Shown: piece after piece, positions 26,307 through 35,900 of the stretch
Numbering within the stretch: position 1 is the first letter of the stretch
Layout: each line of letters starts with the position of its first letter
Assembly (NCBI GenBank): GCA_003577165.1
Contig: QEUM01000001.1
Span: 62,001-126,000, forward strand
Direction of reading: 5' to 3'
Source: Armatimonadota bacterium
Lineage (GTDB): Bacteria; Armatimonadota; Fimbriimonadia; Fimbriimonadales; ATM1
DNA length: 64,000 bases
Notes under the pieces: generated by a model
What the model saw: the letters and a program-made list of their open reading frames with translations, nothing else
The model's database searches: none
Told to the model about the DNA's origin: nothing
Translations under genes and position numbers: made by a program

Positions 26307-27278
26307 ATGCGAGCCGCGGTTCTCGGAGGCGGGTCTTGGGGGACGGCGCTCTCCCTCGTTCTCGCACGAAACGGCAATGAGGTGGTTCTCTGGGGCCGAA
26401 ACTCGGCGGAAGCCGAGGCGATCCGAGTCCATCGCGAGAACCGCAAGTACCTCCCCGGCTTCGAACTGCCCGCGTCCGTCGAAGTCACGACCCAGCCGCC
26501 GACGACCTGCGACATGTGGGTGATCGCCGTCCCGAGCGCGGCGGTCCGCGAGGTATGCGCTCTACTCCCTCAAGATCCAGGCCCGGTCGTTCTGGCGGCG
26601 AAGGGCCTCGAACCCGGCTCAGGGAAGCGAATGACTCAAGTGCTTGCCGAGGAGCGGCCAGGCACATCTGGTTTGATTCTCAGCGGCCCGAATCTGGCGA
26701 TCGAGATCGCGAGGGGCGTCCCCTCGGCGACTGTCATCGCCGGGAGAGACCTCGATCTGGCGGACTGGGCACGGGCTCGGTTCATGGCTCCGACGTTTCG
26801 CGTGTACACCAATCCTGACGTTGTCGGCGTTGAGCTCGGAGGCGCGCTGAAGAACGTGCTCGCGGTCGGCGCGGGCATGAGCGACGGTCTCGGATTCGGC
26901 GACAACACGAAGGCGGCCCTCCTATCGCGTGGGCTCCGCGAGATGGCGACCATCGGGATGGAGTTGGGCGCCGAGATGGCGACGTTCATGGGGCTGAGTG
27001 GATTCGGCGACCTGTTCGCCACGGCGGTGAGTTCTCTCAGCCGTAACTACCGCGTCGGCCGTTTGCTCGCTCAGGGCTCCACCCTCGATGCCGCGCTGCG
27101 CGAAATCGGCCAGGTCGCGGAGGGCGTTCCGACCAGCGAGGCGGCCGTCCGGCTTGCGCAAGAGGCTCGAGTGGAGGCGCCGCTGCACGAGGCGATTCAC
27201 GCCGTGCTTTGCGGGGAACTGCGACCCCAAGACGCAGTTCGTTCGTTGATGGAGAGAACGCCTCGCGTCGAGATTTAG
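26307..27278 (+). CDS. gpsA: NAD(P)-dependent glycerol-3-phosphate dehydrogenase
   Basis: Makes sn-glycerol-3-phosphate from dihydroxyacetone phosphate for phospholipid synthesis. The 323-residue protein has the Rossmann loop [50 protein letters not shown] and the catalytic-lysine region [23 protein letters not shown]. Length is standard. The ATG at 26307 has no obvious Shine-Dalgarno. The stop overlaps the TAA of the convergent gene in another TTAG tetranucleotide at 27275-27278. Confidence 0.98.
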   Translation: MRAAVLGGGSWGTALSLVLARNGNEVVLWGRNSAEAEAIRVHRENRKYLPGFELPASVEVTTQPPTTCDMWVIAVPSAAVREVCALLPQDPGPVVLAAKGLEPGSGKRMTQVLAEERPGTSGLILSGPNLAIEIARGVPSATVIAGRDLDLADWARARFMAPTFRVYTNPDVVGVELGGALKNVLAVGAGMSDGLGFGDNTKAALLSRGLREMATIGMELGAEMATFMGLSGFGDLFATAVSSLSRNYRVGRLLAQGSTLDAALREIGQVAEGVPTSEAAVRLAQEARVEAPLHEAIHAVLCGELRPQDAVRSLMERTPRVEI

Positions 27279-29914
27279 GGGACTCCCGCCGGCGCCGCAG
27301 CCTCCCGTATTTCAATGCCGTACAGACGGCCCGCTCCAGGCGCCTTGCTGACAAACCGAATGAAGCGGCCCAGCATGGGTCTTCGGCGATAAGCGACCGA
27401 GCGAACGCCGAAGTCCTTCGGATCGATCTCGCGGTCGAACGTCATCGCATCGCGAAAGTCGATTTCCGATGCGAACCTCAAGGCTTCGTTTGCGCGCGAT
27501 CCGGTTGTGTACACAAGGATGTCGAACTGCCGCCAGAAGGCATTCGTGTCTCCCGACATGACGAGTTTGATTTCTGCGATCTGTCGGTCGCGGCCGATGT
27601 CGATCTCAAACCAATCGCCCTCATCTGATCCGGCTTCATACGCAGTCTTTGGATCGCCGTCGAGCAACCGGGCGAGGTTCTCGGGGTCGGAGCCTCTCTT
27701 GTCGATGGCGACTTTGTTCTTCGCCCATTCCCTCGGGTCGATCGGGCGCGGACATATGTTGAAACGCAACTCAAAAACGAAAGCAGACTTGTTGCCGCGC
27801 GCGTAAGCATCGAATAGTTGCCACGCCTTGAGCCAGGCCCATTCGGTTTGTCCCGCGACGTCCAGCCGAGCGAGCAGCACGCCATTCGAGCCGACGACGT
27901 CGAGGCGTCCGAACGGATTCGGTCGAAGCGTGTGGCCCGTTTCTGTGGTGAAAGGCTCGTCGAGGCCGGTCGGCCGCGCGGGGAGGATCACGGTACCGCC
28001 CTCGATTTCCGCCTCGAAATCCGGTGGTCCGTCTTGGATGGCTCCGTTCTTCATTTGGTAGAACGAGACTCGTCCCGAAGGGATGGGACCGCCGCTGCGA
28101 TCCACGCACCGCGCAAGTACGACTTGGGGCATCGAGTAGAGGAACTCGCCATAGAAGCCACGGCGGTAGCCGAGGTTCATGTTGAGCGCGGCCACGTCGG
28201 TCAGAGCGTAAAGGTCTGTCGCTTCGAACAGCGGCCCCGTCGAGACGATTGTGTCGATCGGCTGATTCGGAATGGGTAGACCTACCGGCACGAGGGCTTC
28301 GTTCCGCGTGTCGCCACCTCCCATGAGGCCTCCCGCCACGTCAAACCTGCCGCGCGTGATGACATGCTCGCCGACTTTCAAACGGACTTTCCCCCCCTCG
28401 CCGCTCGGCAGCGAAGGGTCGACGTTCATCTGGTAGAGATCAATGAGACCGATCTGGTGGCTGCACTCATGGATGAGCGCTCGGTCGGCCTTCGCGCGCA
28501 CGTCGTTGATGTAACCCGCTGCGTTGCCGAATGAGGAATCGAATCCCCACTCTCCGTCATAGATCAGCGTGGGAGAGTCGTTTGGAAGATGCGCACCCCC
28601 GGCAAGGATTCCATTGTCCACGATCGTGATGCGACCTACCCTCACGCGTTCGCGACAACCGTCTTGAGCGAAACTGAAGCGACTCTGCGCGAGGAATACG
28701 TCATTCCAAATGCGAAATTGCCATTGAATCCAGTCCTCGAAGCTCCGAGTGCCGGTTCCGCTAACGCCTTTGGCGAACTCTTCGTAAAACCCCTTGTCTA
28801 CCCAGATGCCCAGATTCAGAGCGCACGCCTGAATCTCCAGGTAGTTGTTCCCTTTGGACGCATCCGCAGACGCGGGCTCGACTTGAAATGAGATGGGTTG
28901 CGTCCGATGATCCTTGTGGGCGTTTTTGAATTTCGTCTTCCATTCGATGCGCCTGCTCTCTCCCGGAGCGAGTGGCTGAGATACTTCGCCCGAAGAACTC
29001 GATTCGTCGTTCTCCGCAAACTCGTAGCGAAAACCGCCCGATGCCGAGGTGCCTACGTTCTTGATGACAGCGGTGTAAGTGACCTCTTCTCCATCCGCAG
29101 GCCACTTCTGTTCGTTCGCGGATCCTGGATTCATCATCACGCCGGACTCATGTCCTGCGACTTCCTTCCGAACGTACGCATCGCCACGGTTGTCATAGCG
29201 CTTATACTCAGGTGATCGCTCGATGCAGACGACGCTCAGATCCGCGCCACCTGCCGGCTCGGAGGGCGCCGTCTGAAGGATGAGTTTCGGCCGCCCATAT
29301 CGCGACTGCGCTGAGTTGCCCGCTGCGCTTCCTGAAAAGTCAATGCTCCATCCCCAGTTGTCGAACCAACGTTCGTACATGTCTTGCACGTCGGCTTCCA
29401 AACCGGTGAAGACGAGTTCTGCGGTGTCGCGCGCGACGGTGACGGTCGCTGACGCTTTAGAGTCCACGAATTTCTCGCCGCCCCTCTGCCAACGCCTGGG
29501 AGCGTCGAACGCGTTGAAGAACTGATAGACCCAAGTCGTGGCTCCGTGCAGAGGCGTCGCCTGTCGCTCGCCGAATCCTGGGCCCTCGTTCCATCTCGCA
29601 TGAAACCTCTTTAGCACCGCTTCCCCGGCCTTGCTCACGTGTTCGAGTTGAATCACGAGTTTGGCGGACAGGATCCGGCGGTTCGGACCGATCGCTCGCT
29701 CCAAGTCTGCAAACCGGATTAGAACTCTGCCTCCATCACCGAGCCAAAGGACGCTGCCCTGTCCGAAAGAGCGCTCCGGGTATTTCGGATCCAGGACCGT
29801 GTCCTCGGAGGACCAGTACCTTGTGTGCGGGTCTTGAGTCAGGGCGGCGCCTCGACTGAGTTCGACGGTGGTCGTCTGGAGGCCCAACGCAGCGATGAGC
29901 GCGGTCACAAACAT
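27275..29914 (-). CDS. Large secreted HExxH protein with DNRLRE-, CARDB- and discoidin-like domains
   Basis: The 879-residue protein seems to have four parts: a DNRLRE-like beta domain (about 30-215: SVLWLGDGGRVLIRFADL, ILSAKLVIQL, ARWNEGPGF), a CARDB-like domain (about 225-365: VTYTAVIKNVGTSASGGF), a metallopeptidase-like core (about 370-560), and an F5/8-type C-terminal domain (about 735-875). The core has H482-E483-C-S-H486-QIG-LI-D492, a HExxHxxGxxD motif as in some metzincins with Asp as third ligand. The N-terminus is hydrophobic but lacks positive charges; in-frame sequence before the ATG encodes RRAPSKLVT, with no canonical start codon. Substrate is unknown. It is last in the btuF-to-27275 minus unit. 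Confidence 0.7.
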   Translation of the reverse strand: MFVTALIAALGLQTTTVELSRGAALTQDPHTRYWSSEDTVLDPKYPERSFGQGSVLWLGDGGRVLIRFADLERAIGPNRRILSAKLVIQLEHVSKAGEAVLKRFHARWNEGPGFGERQATPLHGATTWVYQFFNAFDAPRRWQRGGEKFVDSKASATVTVARDTAELVFTGLEADVQDMYERWFDNWGWSIDFSGSAAGNSAQSRYGRPKLILQTAPSEPAGGADLSVVCIERSPEYKRYDNRGDAYVRKEVAGHESGVMMNPGSANEQKWPADGEEVTYTAVIKNVGTSASGGFRYEFAENDESSSSGEVSQPLAPGESRRIEWKTKFKNAHKDHRTQPISFQVEPASADASKGNNYLEIQACALNLGIWVDKGFYEEFAKGVSGTGTRSFEDWIQWQFRIWNDVFLAQSRFSFAQDGCRERVRVGRITIVDNGILAGGAHLPNDSPTLIYDGEWGFDSSFGNAAGYINDVRAKADRALIHECSHQIGLIDLYQMNVDPSLPSGEGGKVRLKVGEHVITRGRFDVAGGLMGGGDTRNEALVPVGLPIPNQPIDTIVSTGPLFEATDLYALTDVAALNMNLGYRRGFYGEFLYSMPQVVLARCVDRSGGPIPSGRVSFYQMKNGAIQDGPPDFEAEIEGGTVILPARPTGLDEPFTTETGHTLRPNPFGRLDVVGSNGVLLARLDVAGQTEWAWLKAWQLFDAYARGNKSAFVFELRFNICPRPIDPREWAKNKVAIDKRGSDPENLARLLDGDPKTAYEAGSDEGDWFEIDIGRDRQIAEIKLVMSGDTNAFWRQFDILVYTTGSRANEALRFASEIDFRDAMTFDREIDPKDFGVRSVAYRRRPMLGRFIRFVSKAPGAGRLYGIEIREAAAPAGVP

Positions 29915-29955
29915 CGTAACGAGTTTCGACGGCGCTCGCCGATTTCCTACGTCGT

Positions 29956-31242
29956 TTAGGTTCGGATTTGCGAGACGATGTGCTCGACGGCCCGACGAAG
30001 TTGAGGGTCTTTCTCCGGGTTGCCGAACACGACCGTGTCGCCGTCCTTGTACTCTACTGTGATGTCCGGCGCGATCCCGCCGCTTACGTAGTTGCCGTCC
30101 TGATCTTCGACTCGTTGGATCGAAGCGCCGCTCGGAAGATAGTATCGCGCCACGGTGATCTTGACTTGGGCGCCACCGGGCATGTCCACAACGTCCTGCA
30201 CCACTGCCTTGCCGTATGTGTGTGCGCCGACAAGGGTTGCCGCGTTGTAGTCTCTCATCGCTCCCGCGAAGATTTCTGCCGCCGATGCCGTGTTCTCGTC
30301 TATCAAAAGGACGATTGGATAGGAGTGATCGAGGGCGAAGCCGGATGGGCTGTAGAAGTCGTCGGAGCGTCCGTTACGGTCGCGGATGGAGACGATCAGT
30401 CGGTCGTCTAGGAAGCGCGCCGCCATTTCAACTGCTGCCCGGAGCAGCCCTCCGGGATTTCCGCGGAGGTCGATGATGAGGCCGCTGATGCCCGCCTCTT
30501 GCAGCGCGGAGAGTTCTTCATCGAATTGCTCTACGATGGTCTCCGAGAAGGAGCGCACTTCGAGTCGGCCCACTTTCTCGGAATCTAGTCCGGCAACGCC
30601 GGTGATGACTTCCGAATAGACGTCTTGAATGTGAACGATTGCTCGGACGACCCGAAACGTCTTGGTTTCCTTCGTCTTCTCCCTGAACATCGTCAGCGAA
30701 ACCTCAGAGCCCGGTTCGCCACGAATCAGTTTTACGATCTCTTCGATGTCCTCGCCCGCGATGTTGACGCCGTTAACTTTGAGGATCACGTCCTCCGTCT
30801 TCACGCCGGCTGTTGCCGCGGGACTGTTCTTGAAAACGCGTCGCACCCTTGCGCCCAGAGGGTCTTTAGAAAGTTCTGCGCCAATTCCACCGCTCCCGAT
30901 GAAGACTCCGCGATTCCGCTCGTCGAAGCGTTCCGCTTCCTGAGGAGGCATCAGCACGGTATAAGGGTCGCGAAGTGCGCCGAGCATTCCCTGCACTGCG
31001 GCGAACGTCAACCTCTCTCGATCCGGTTTGCCGTAGAAGCCGTTGTCAATCGCGCGGATCGCCCTGCTAAAGGCCCGCGTCGGATCGAGGTCGGCTTGCT
31101 GCGTCTTGAGGCCGAGAGCGTCCGGTATGGTCGCGTACTGAGGAAGCCGCCCCGCGACTGCATCTCTCCAACCGTATCCGACCATGAGCCCCATCGAGAA
31201 GAGGCCGAGGAGACCCGCGAAGAACACGACTCGAGCCAACAC
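29956..31242 (-). CDS. ctpA: CtpA-type S41 carboxyl-terminal processing protease
   Basis: Periplasmic serine protease that trims C-termini or degrades tagged proteins. The 428-residue protein has an N-terminal anchor (about 4-26), a PDZ domain (about 112-200: GIGAELSKDPLGARVRRVFKNSP), and the S41 core with GLIIDLRGNPGG, the nucleophile S320 in ENTASAAEIF and the general-base K345 in HTYGKAVVQ. Both catalytic residues are present. The start is GTG at 31242, one base after the upstream S41 homologue, so they are co-expressed and may form mixed assemblies, which is inference. The substrate is unknown. Confidence 0.95.
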   Translation of the reverse strand: MLARVVFFAGLLGLFSMGLMVGYGWRDAVAGRLPQYATIPDALGLKTQQADLDPTRAFSRAIRAIDNGFYGKPDRERLTFAAVQGMLGALRDPYTVLMPPQEAERFDERNRGVFIGSGGIGAELSKDPLGARVRRVFKNSPAATAGVKTEDVILKVNGVNIAGEDIEEIVKLIRGEPGSEVSLTMFREKTKETKTFRVVRAIVHIQDVYSEVITGVAGLDSEKVGRLEVRSFSETIVEQFDEELSALQEAGISGLIIDLRGNPGGLLRAAVEMAARFLDDRLIVSIRDRNGRSDDFYSPSGFALDHSYPIVLLIDENTASAAEIFAGAMRDYNAATLVGAHTYGKAVVQDVVDMPGGAQVKITVARYYLPSGASIQRVEDQDGNYVSGGIAPDITVEYKDGDTVVFGNPEKDPQLRRAVEHIVSQIRT

Positions 31243-31243
31243 C

Positions 31244-32494
31244 CTACTTCCCCCCCCAGGTGGACTTGGAAAGCGGACGTCCTCTCAGCGAATGGTACCG
31301 CCCGGAAGTTAGAGTGAAGCCGCTGCCGTCGGGCAGTTCGTGCACATCGATCTTCAGTCCCAGTCCAAAAGTCGGCCCCCCCTCCAGCTCGAATCTGCCG
31401 GACTCCGACAGGGCGGAAGCGAACACTTCCGCAATCCTCGCCGTACCGGAGTTGACCAGAACCTTGCCCTTTACGGATGGGTCGCCACGACCGACAATGC
31501 GAAGTTCACGCGGCGGCGCGCCGGGCTCGGTCTCCAGTTTCGCGTATGCGCCAGGCTCCAGCAGCAATTCCAGGCACTCTTCCATCGCAGTTACGGACCC
31601 GCCGTAATTGTCGCGAAGGTCGAGAATCACTCCTGTTCGGTTTTGCAGAAACTCACGCAAACGCTCTGGTGTCTCATCTGTAAACAGGCGGATCGCGAGG
31701 GTGTTGCCCGAAGGTGCTTGCGGTTGAAGGTTGAAGCCGGTACGCTGTGCCTTGACCTTTAGCGGCTTGCCGGCTCGTATCACGATGAGATCCACAGCCT
31801 CGCCGTTCGTCTGAAGTTTGTCGATCGCTTCGATGACCGATATCATCGATTCGAACCGGCGCCGAGCGTCTTCGAACAGGGCGTCAAACTCTTCTCGCGT
31901 CAGTTTGCCTTGACCGACCATCGTGCTCGCGACGGTCAACTCATCAAAAAGCGATCGGCTCGCCACCCAAGAGCCAGAGATCTCTTCGATCACGTCACCG
32001 CTCTTCAGCCCGGCTTTCGCCGCAGGGCTCCCTTGGGGAACGGAGACGATCGTGACGGGAAGTTGGGGATGCTCTTCCGTCCCGGACACGAGGATCGCCA
32101 CGTCTGCGCCGATTCCCGACAGCCTTCCTTCGAGGCCATCGCGAAACCGCTTGAACTGTTCCGGATCGTAGTAGCGCGAGCCTGGGTCGCGCAGTTCGCC
32201 GAGAAGCGACTCGAGCGCTCCGCGCGCTAGTCCCGTTTCGTCGATTACCTTGTCAACGTATTGGCTTTCGACGATGCGGCGAACATCATCGAAGTAGGCG
32301 GTCGAACTGCGCCCACCCAGGGGCCGCGCAGTGTCGGTTCGTCCGTCCGCCGATGCGACGTATTCGGACTCCGCGTTATCGGGGAAGATGCCCTGATCCG
32401 CCTCGTACTTGTTGCGAAGGAGCCAGCCCGTCGCGATGCCCGCGAATCCGACAAGGAAAAAAGTCGCTAAGAAGAGGGTCGATCTGCGGGACAA
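31244..32494 (-). CDS. Catalytically dead S41 protease homologue
   Basis: The 416-residue protein has the CtpA layout: N-terminal anchor (about 7-26), a PDZ domain (about 125-250: GIGADVAILVSG, SPAAKAGLKSGDVIEEISG) with an insert at about 185-225, and an S41 core with GVILDLRDNYGG. But the Ser of 'TASAAE' is R353 (TARIAE), and the Lys of 'TYGK' is L378 (PTFGLGL). Both catalytic residues are therefore lost, yet the frame is intact and the fold residues are kept. It looks like a regulatory or scaffold subunit for the adjacent active protease. TTG start at 32494; 28 bases after rpiB. Confidence 0.88.
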   Translation of the reverse strand: MSRRSTLFLATFFLVGFAGIATGWLLRNKYEADQGIFPDNAESEYVASADGRTDTARPLGGRSSTAYFDDVRRIVESQYVDKVIDETGLARGALESLLGELRDPGSRYYDPEQFKRFRDGLEGRLSGIGADVAILVSGTEEHPQLPVTIVSVPQGSPAAKAGLKSGDVIEEISGSWVASRSLFDELTVASTMVGQGKLTREEFDALFEDARRRFESMISVIEAIDKLQTNGEAVDLIVIRAGKPLKVKAQRTGFNLQPQAPSGNTLAIRLFTDETPERLREFLQNRTGVILDLRDNYGGSVTAMEECLELLLEPGAYAKLETEPGAPPRELRIVGRGDPSVKGKVLVNSGTARIAEVFASALSESGRFELEGGPTFGLGLKIDVHELPDGSGFTLTSGRYHSLRGRPLSKSTWGGK

Positions 32495-32522
32495 GTTGGC
32501 GCTTCCTTAAACTGGGTGTTGC

Positions 32523-32987
32523 TTACGTGCTCGGCGCGCCTGTGCACTCACCGAGTTCTCGTATCTTCTGAACCCTTCGCACGTGGCGGGGTTCCATGCT
32601 CGGGGCCGCGCTCAGGAACGCTTCGAGGATTTTGACCGCTTCGTCCGGCTCGATGAGTCGCGCGCCCAGGCAGAGGACGTTCGCGTGGTTGTGCTCGCGC
32701 GTCAGCCGAGCCGACTCCTCGTTCCAGGCAACGGCCGCTCGAATCTCCGGGCACTTGTTGGCGGCCATCGACATGCCGATGCCCGTGCCGCAGATGAGAA
32801 CTCCAAAGTCGGCTTCCCCTTTGGAGACCCGGCGGGCGACTTCGCGGGCCGCATCAGGGTAGTCGTAGGCGGTCTCATCGGTCGCGCCGTACTCGGAGAC
32901 TGCGTATCCGAGGTCGACGAGGCGCGTGGTCAAAATGCGCCGGAGGGCAAATCCAGCGTGGTCCGATCCGAGCACGACGGTCCTCAT
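32523..32987 (-). CDS. rpiB: Ribose-5-phosphate isomerase B
   Basis: Interconverts ribose 5-phosphate and ribulose 5-phosphate. The 154-residue protein has the RpiB/LacAB marks: VVLGSDHAGF at the start, EYGATDETAYDYPD, GVLICGTGIGMSMAANK with the catalytic Cys, and REHNHANVLCLGAR. Length is normal. Its ATG shares four bases with the stop of the large secreted protein upstream, so a cytosolic sugar enzyme is coupled in translation to an exported protein, an odd pairing. Confidence 0.96.
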   Translation of the reverse strand: MRTVVLGSDHAGFALRRILTTRLVDLGYAVSEYGATDETAYDYPDAAREVARRVSKGEADFGVLICGTGIGMSMAANKCPEIRAAVAWNEESARLTREHNHANVLCLGARLIEPDEAVKILEAFLSAAPSMEPRHVRRVQKIRELGECTGAPST

Positions 32988-35900
32988 CTCCTTATCTCCG
33001 ATACGAGTTTGCGCACCTCAGCGTCGCGGTGCGAGGCGAGGCGATCCAGAAACCCAGCAGGCAACCGCAATTTTCCTGCCTTACCGGCCGAGAGCAGAGG
33101 AATGAGGACCTGACGGTAGTTCTCCCTCTCCCAAGCCTGGGCAGCAGCAGCGACGGCAGCCGGGTCTATTGTCAGGAGGGCCTGCACGGCCGCCGCTCGC
33201 ACATCGGGGTCGGGATCTGTGAGCAACGGCGAAACTTGAGGTGCGTGCTGAGGCGAAGGCTGACTTGCGAGCTCTTCGAGGATGATCCGTCGAATGTCCG
33301 GATCGTCCTCCTTGAGGCCGATGTAGCCTCGCGACCGGAGCACGGGGTCCGCGCTCCTCGTCAACTTCGCGTAACTGACGGCGCGAACACGGTTGGACTC
33401 GTCATTGACGCTCCCGAATTCGACCTGCCGCGCGGCGGGATCGAAGGCGACGTCGGCGAGTCGCGTGACCTCCCATCGGTTGAACGGATCGACGTCGTGG
33501 ATGAAGGTCATCAGCGCGCCTTGAGCGGCTTCGCCAGGGATCTGGCCGATGCCCTGGGCGCCGGCTCTGCGGCCTAAGGCGGACGAGCAGGCGAACATCA
33601 CGATCAGGTCTTTCAGGTACTTAGGATCCTTTCTGGTACCGAGTTGCAGGGCGGCTTCGGCGGCTGGCAGGTCGCCGTACCTTCGCGTTCTCGGCATTTC
33701 GGCCAGCGCTGCCCATGCCTCTTCCGTGTCCTGGTAGGCGAGCGCCCGTGCGGCCCACATCCCGATGCGCGGCTCGGCGTCTGCGACCATTCTTCGCACG
33801 AGATCCGGCACGACCTCCGGGAGTTTCACGCGGGTGAACGCCCGGACCGCGTTGAGTCGGACCAATGGAGAAGTGTCGGCGAGCAGAGCACGCACCGCTG
33901 TGATCTCTTCAGGCGAGGACTCGGCCTTTAGGTTTGCGGCGGCTCTTGCTCGCTCGCGCAGGTCTGTCGAAGTTGGATTCGCCCCCCCCTTGATCTCCGT
34001 ATCGGGATCCGTCTCGACCTGCGGCGCGAACGACGAAGCGTTCGGCGAGGAGGCGATGCGAACCTCGTCTACGAAGTGTTCGCTGCGGAAGTCTCCGTGC
34101 CACTGGTTGCTGCTGAACTGGCGAGTGTCGCCGAATCCTATGTCAACCACGACGTGAGGGCCTGGCCCCGCAGCGGCAGCGAGCGCTGCACCCAAATCGT
34201 ACACGACTCTGTGCCACTGGCCGTCGGGAATGAACGACGCGCGTGGCAGTTCCACGCTCTCCCCCCATTGCTCATGATAGGGACCGGCGAGCATCACCAC
34301 ATACCGCTTCCCATTCGAGAGCGTGACGGCGAGGCCGACGTTGTGATGGGCGGTCGTCTTCAAGTAGAAGTCGAGGATCGGGTAGTCGGCTGCGTCGTAC
34401 CCCATGTTGTCGGGAGCGAGCGCTCCGCTCTCCGAGCGTTTGCCGAAGAAGTTAACTCGGCCCCACAGCGAACCGCCTGTGTCCAAGATTCGCAGACAGT
34501 TGCCGTTGACCCCCCCCGAGACGGTCGAGACTTCCCATCCATTCCGATCCGCCCGAGGTTCACCCCAGGTGCCCACGCCGCTTTCGAAGGTCTCCTCCGT
34601 GAGGAGACCCGGGCCCTGCCGGAAGAGGCTCAGCCTCTGTGTGTCCACGGGAGCTGCGGAACCGGCGACGCGAATGTCGAGGGCGATTTCGAATTGTCCG
34701 AATGTCGCGTCAGCGGAAGCCTCCAACGTGAACGGGATCACTCGCTTTTCGCCTGCGGATAGTGAAACCTGTGGTGGCAAGCCTTGAATTGAGAATCCGG
34801 TCGGCGCGCTGGCGCTCAATTCCACAGCCTTCGCCGCGGCCGGACTCTCAAGGACGAGTTCCAGCCTATGCGTTGAAGACGAGACCCTCGCCGTGTCTTG
34901 GGCGCGGAGCGTCGAAACGACTTCTCTGCGCCAACGAACGACGAACGGTCGCTCGGAGCGCGTGCCGTCCTGCTGAACGGCCGTAACCCGCAAAAGCCTG
35001 GTGGCGGCTTCGTTCGACGTTTCACCAATCTGTCCGGCGGCGTTGATGCGAACCGCGTCGCCTTCCCAGGAGGTGACGACGTAGCGCACGTCCGACGTAT
35101 CGGAACGGAATGAAACCGCTGGCGATTGTCCGACGAGCGGTTCGTCCGTGCCGGAAGTAGAAATTCTCGCCGGGCCGTTTGAGAACGAAAGGAGGTTCAC
35201 CTCGCAGGCGGCGTCGTTGTTCAAGCGCGCGTCTGCGACGACCATAAAGCGTCCGTCTACTTCGATGTAGCCAAGAACGCACGGCGTACCAGGAACCAAG
35301 TTCGACAGGACGAAGTCCGCGACGTCGAAACGGACGAACAAGAGGTCGCGATCTCCGTATCCGATGCGCGCCATCGCCTCGGTTCTGAAATTGAGGTGGT
35401 TGTTCAGAGAGTGGTCGGTCGCAGAAGGAGCGGTGAGAATCGGCGTCCGGTACTTTCCTCCCGTCGGCTTTACCAGGAGAAGAGGCCCATCGCCTTGAAA
35501 CGCGACCGATTCTGCGCCGATTCTGGCAGCGATGTCCTCCGGACGCAGATAGGGCAGTTTCGCCCACGGATCATCGGAGACGTCCTTCCAGTCGAACAGC
35601 CTTCCGTCGCCTCTATGGGTTTGCAGAAAGGCTTGTTCCCAGTCCGGGGACACGCGGTTCGATAATCTCTCCCACATGCCGGGGCGGACGCTGTGGAACA
35701 TCAGGTCGCGGAGCCACGAAAACCAGCCGGTATAGCCGACCTCGTCAACTGAATAGCCATTGACCTCCGCCGCGTGGAGGTTTGGCGGCCAGGCGTACTC
35801 CCAGTCGCCGTATCCCCAGATGCGATAAGTGTCTTCGATCTGGTGGAACCACTCGTGCAACATCGCCTCCGTGTGGCCGATTCTCAATCCGCCTTCTCTA

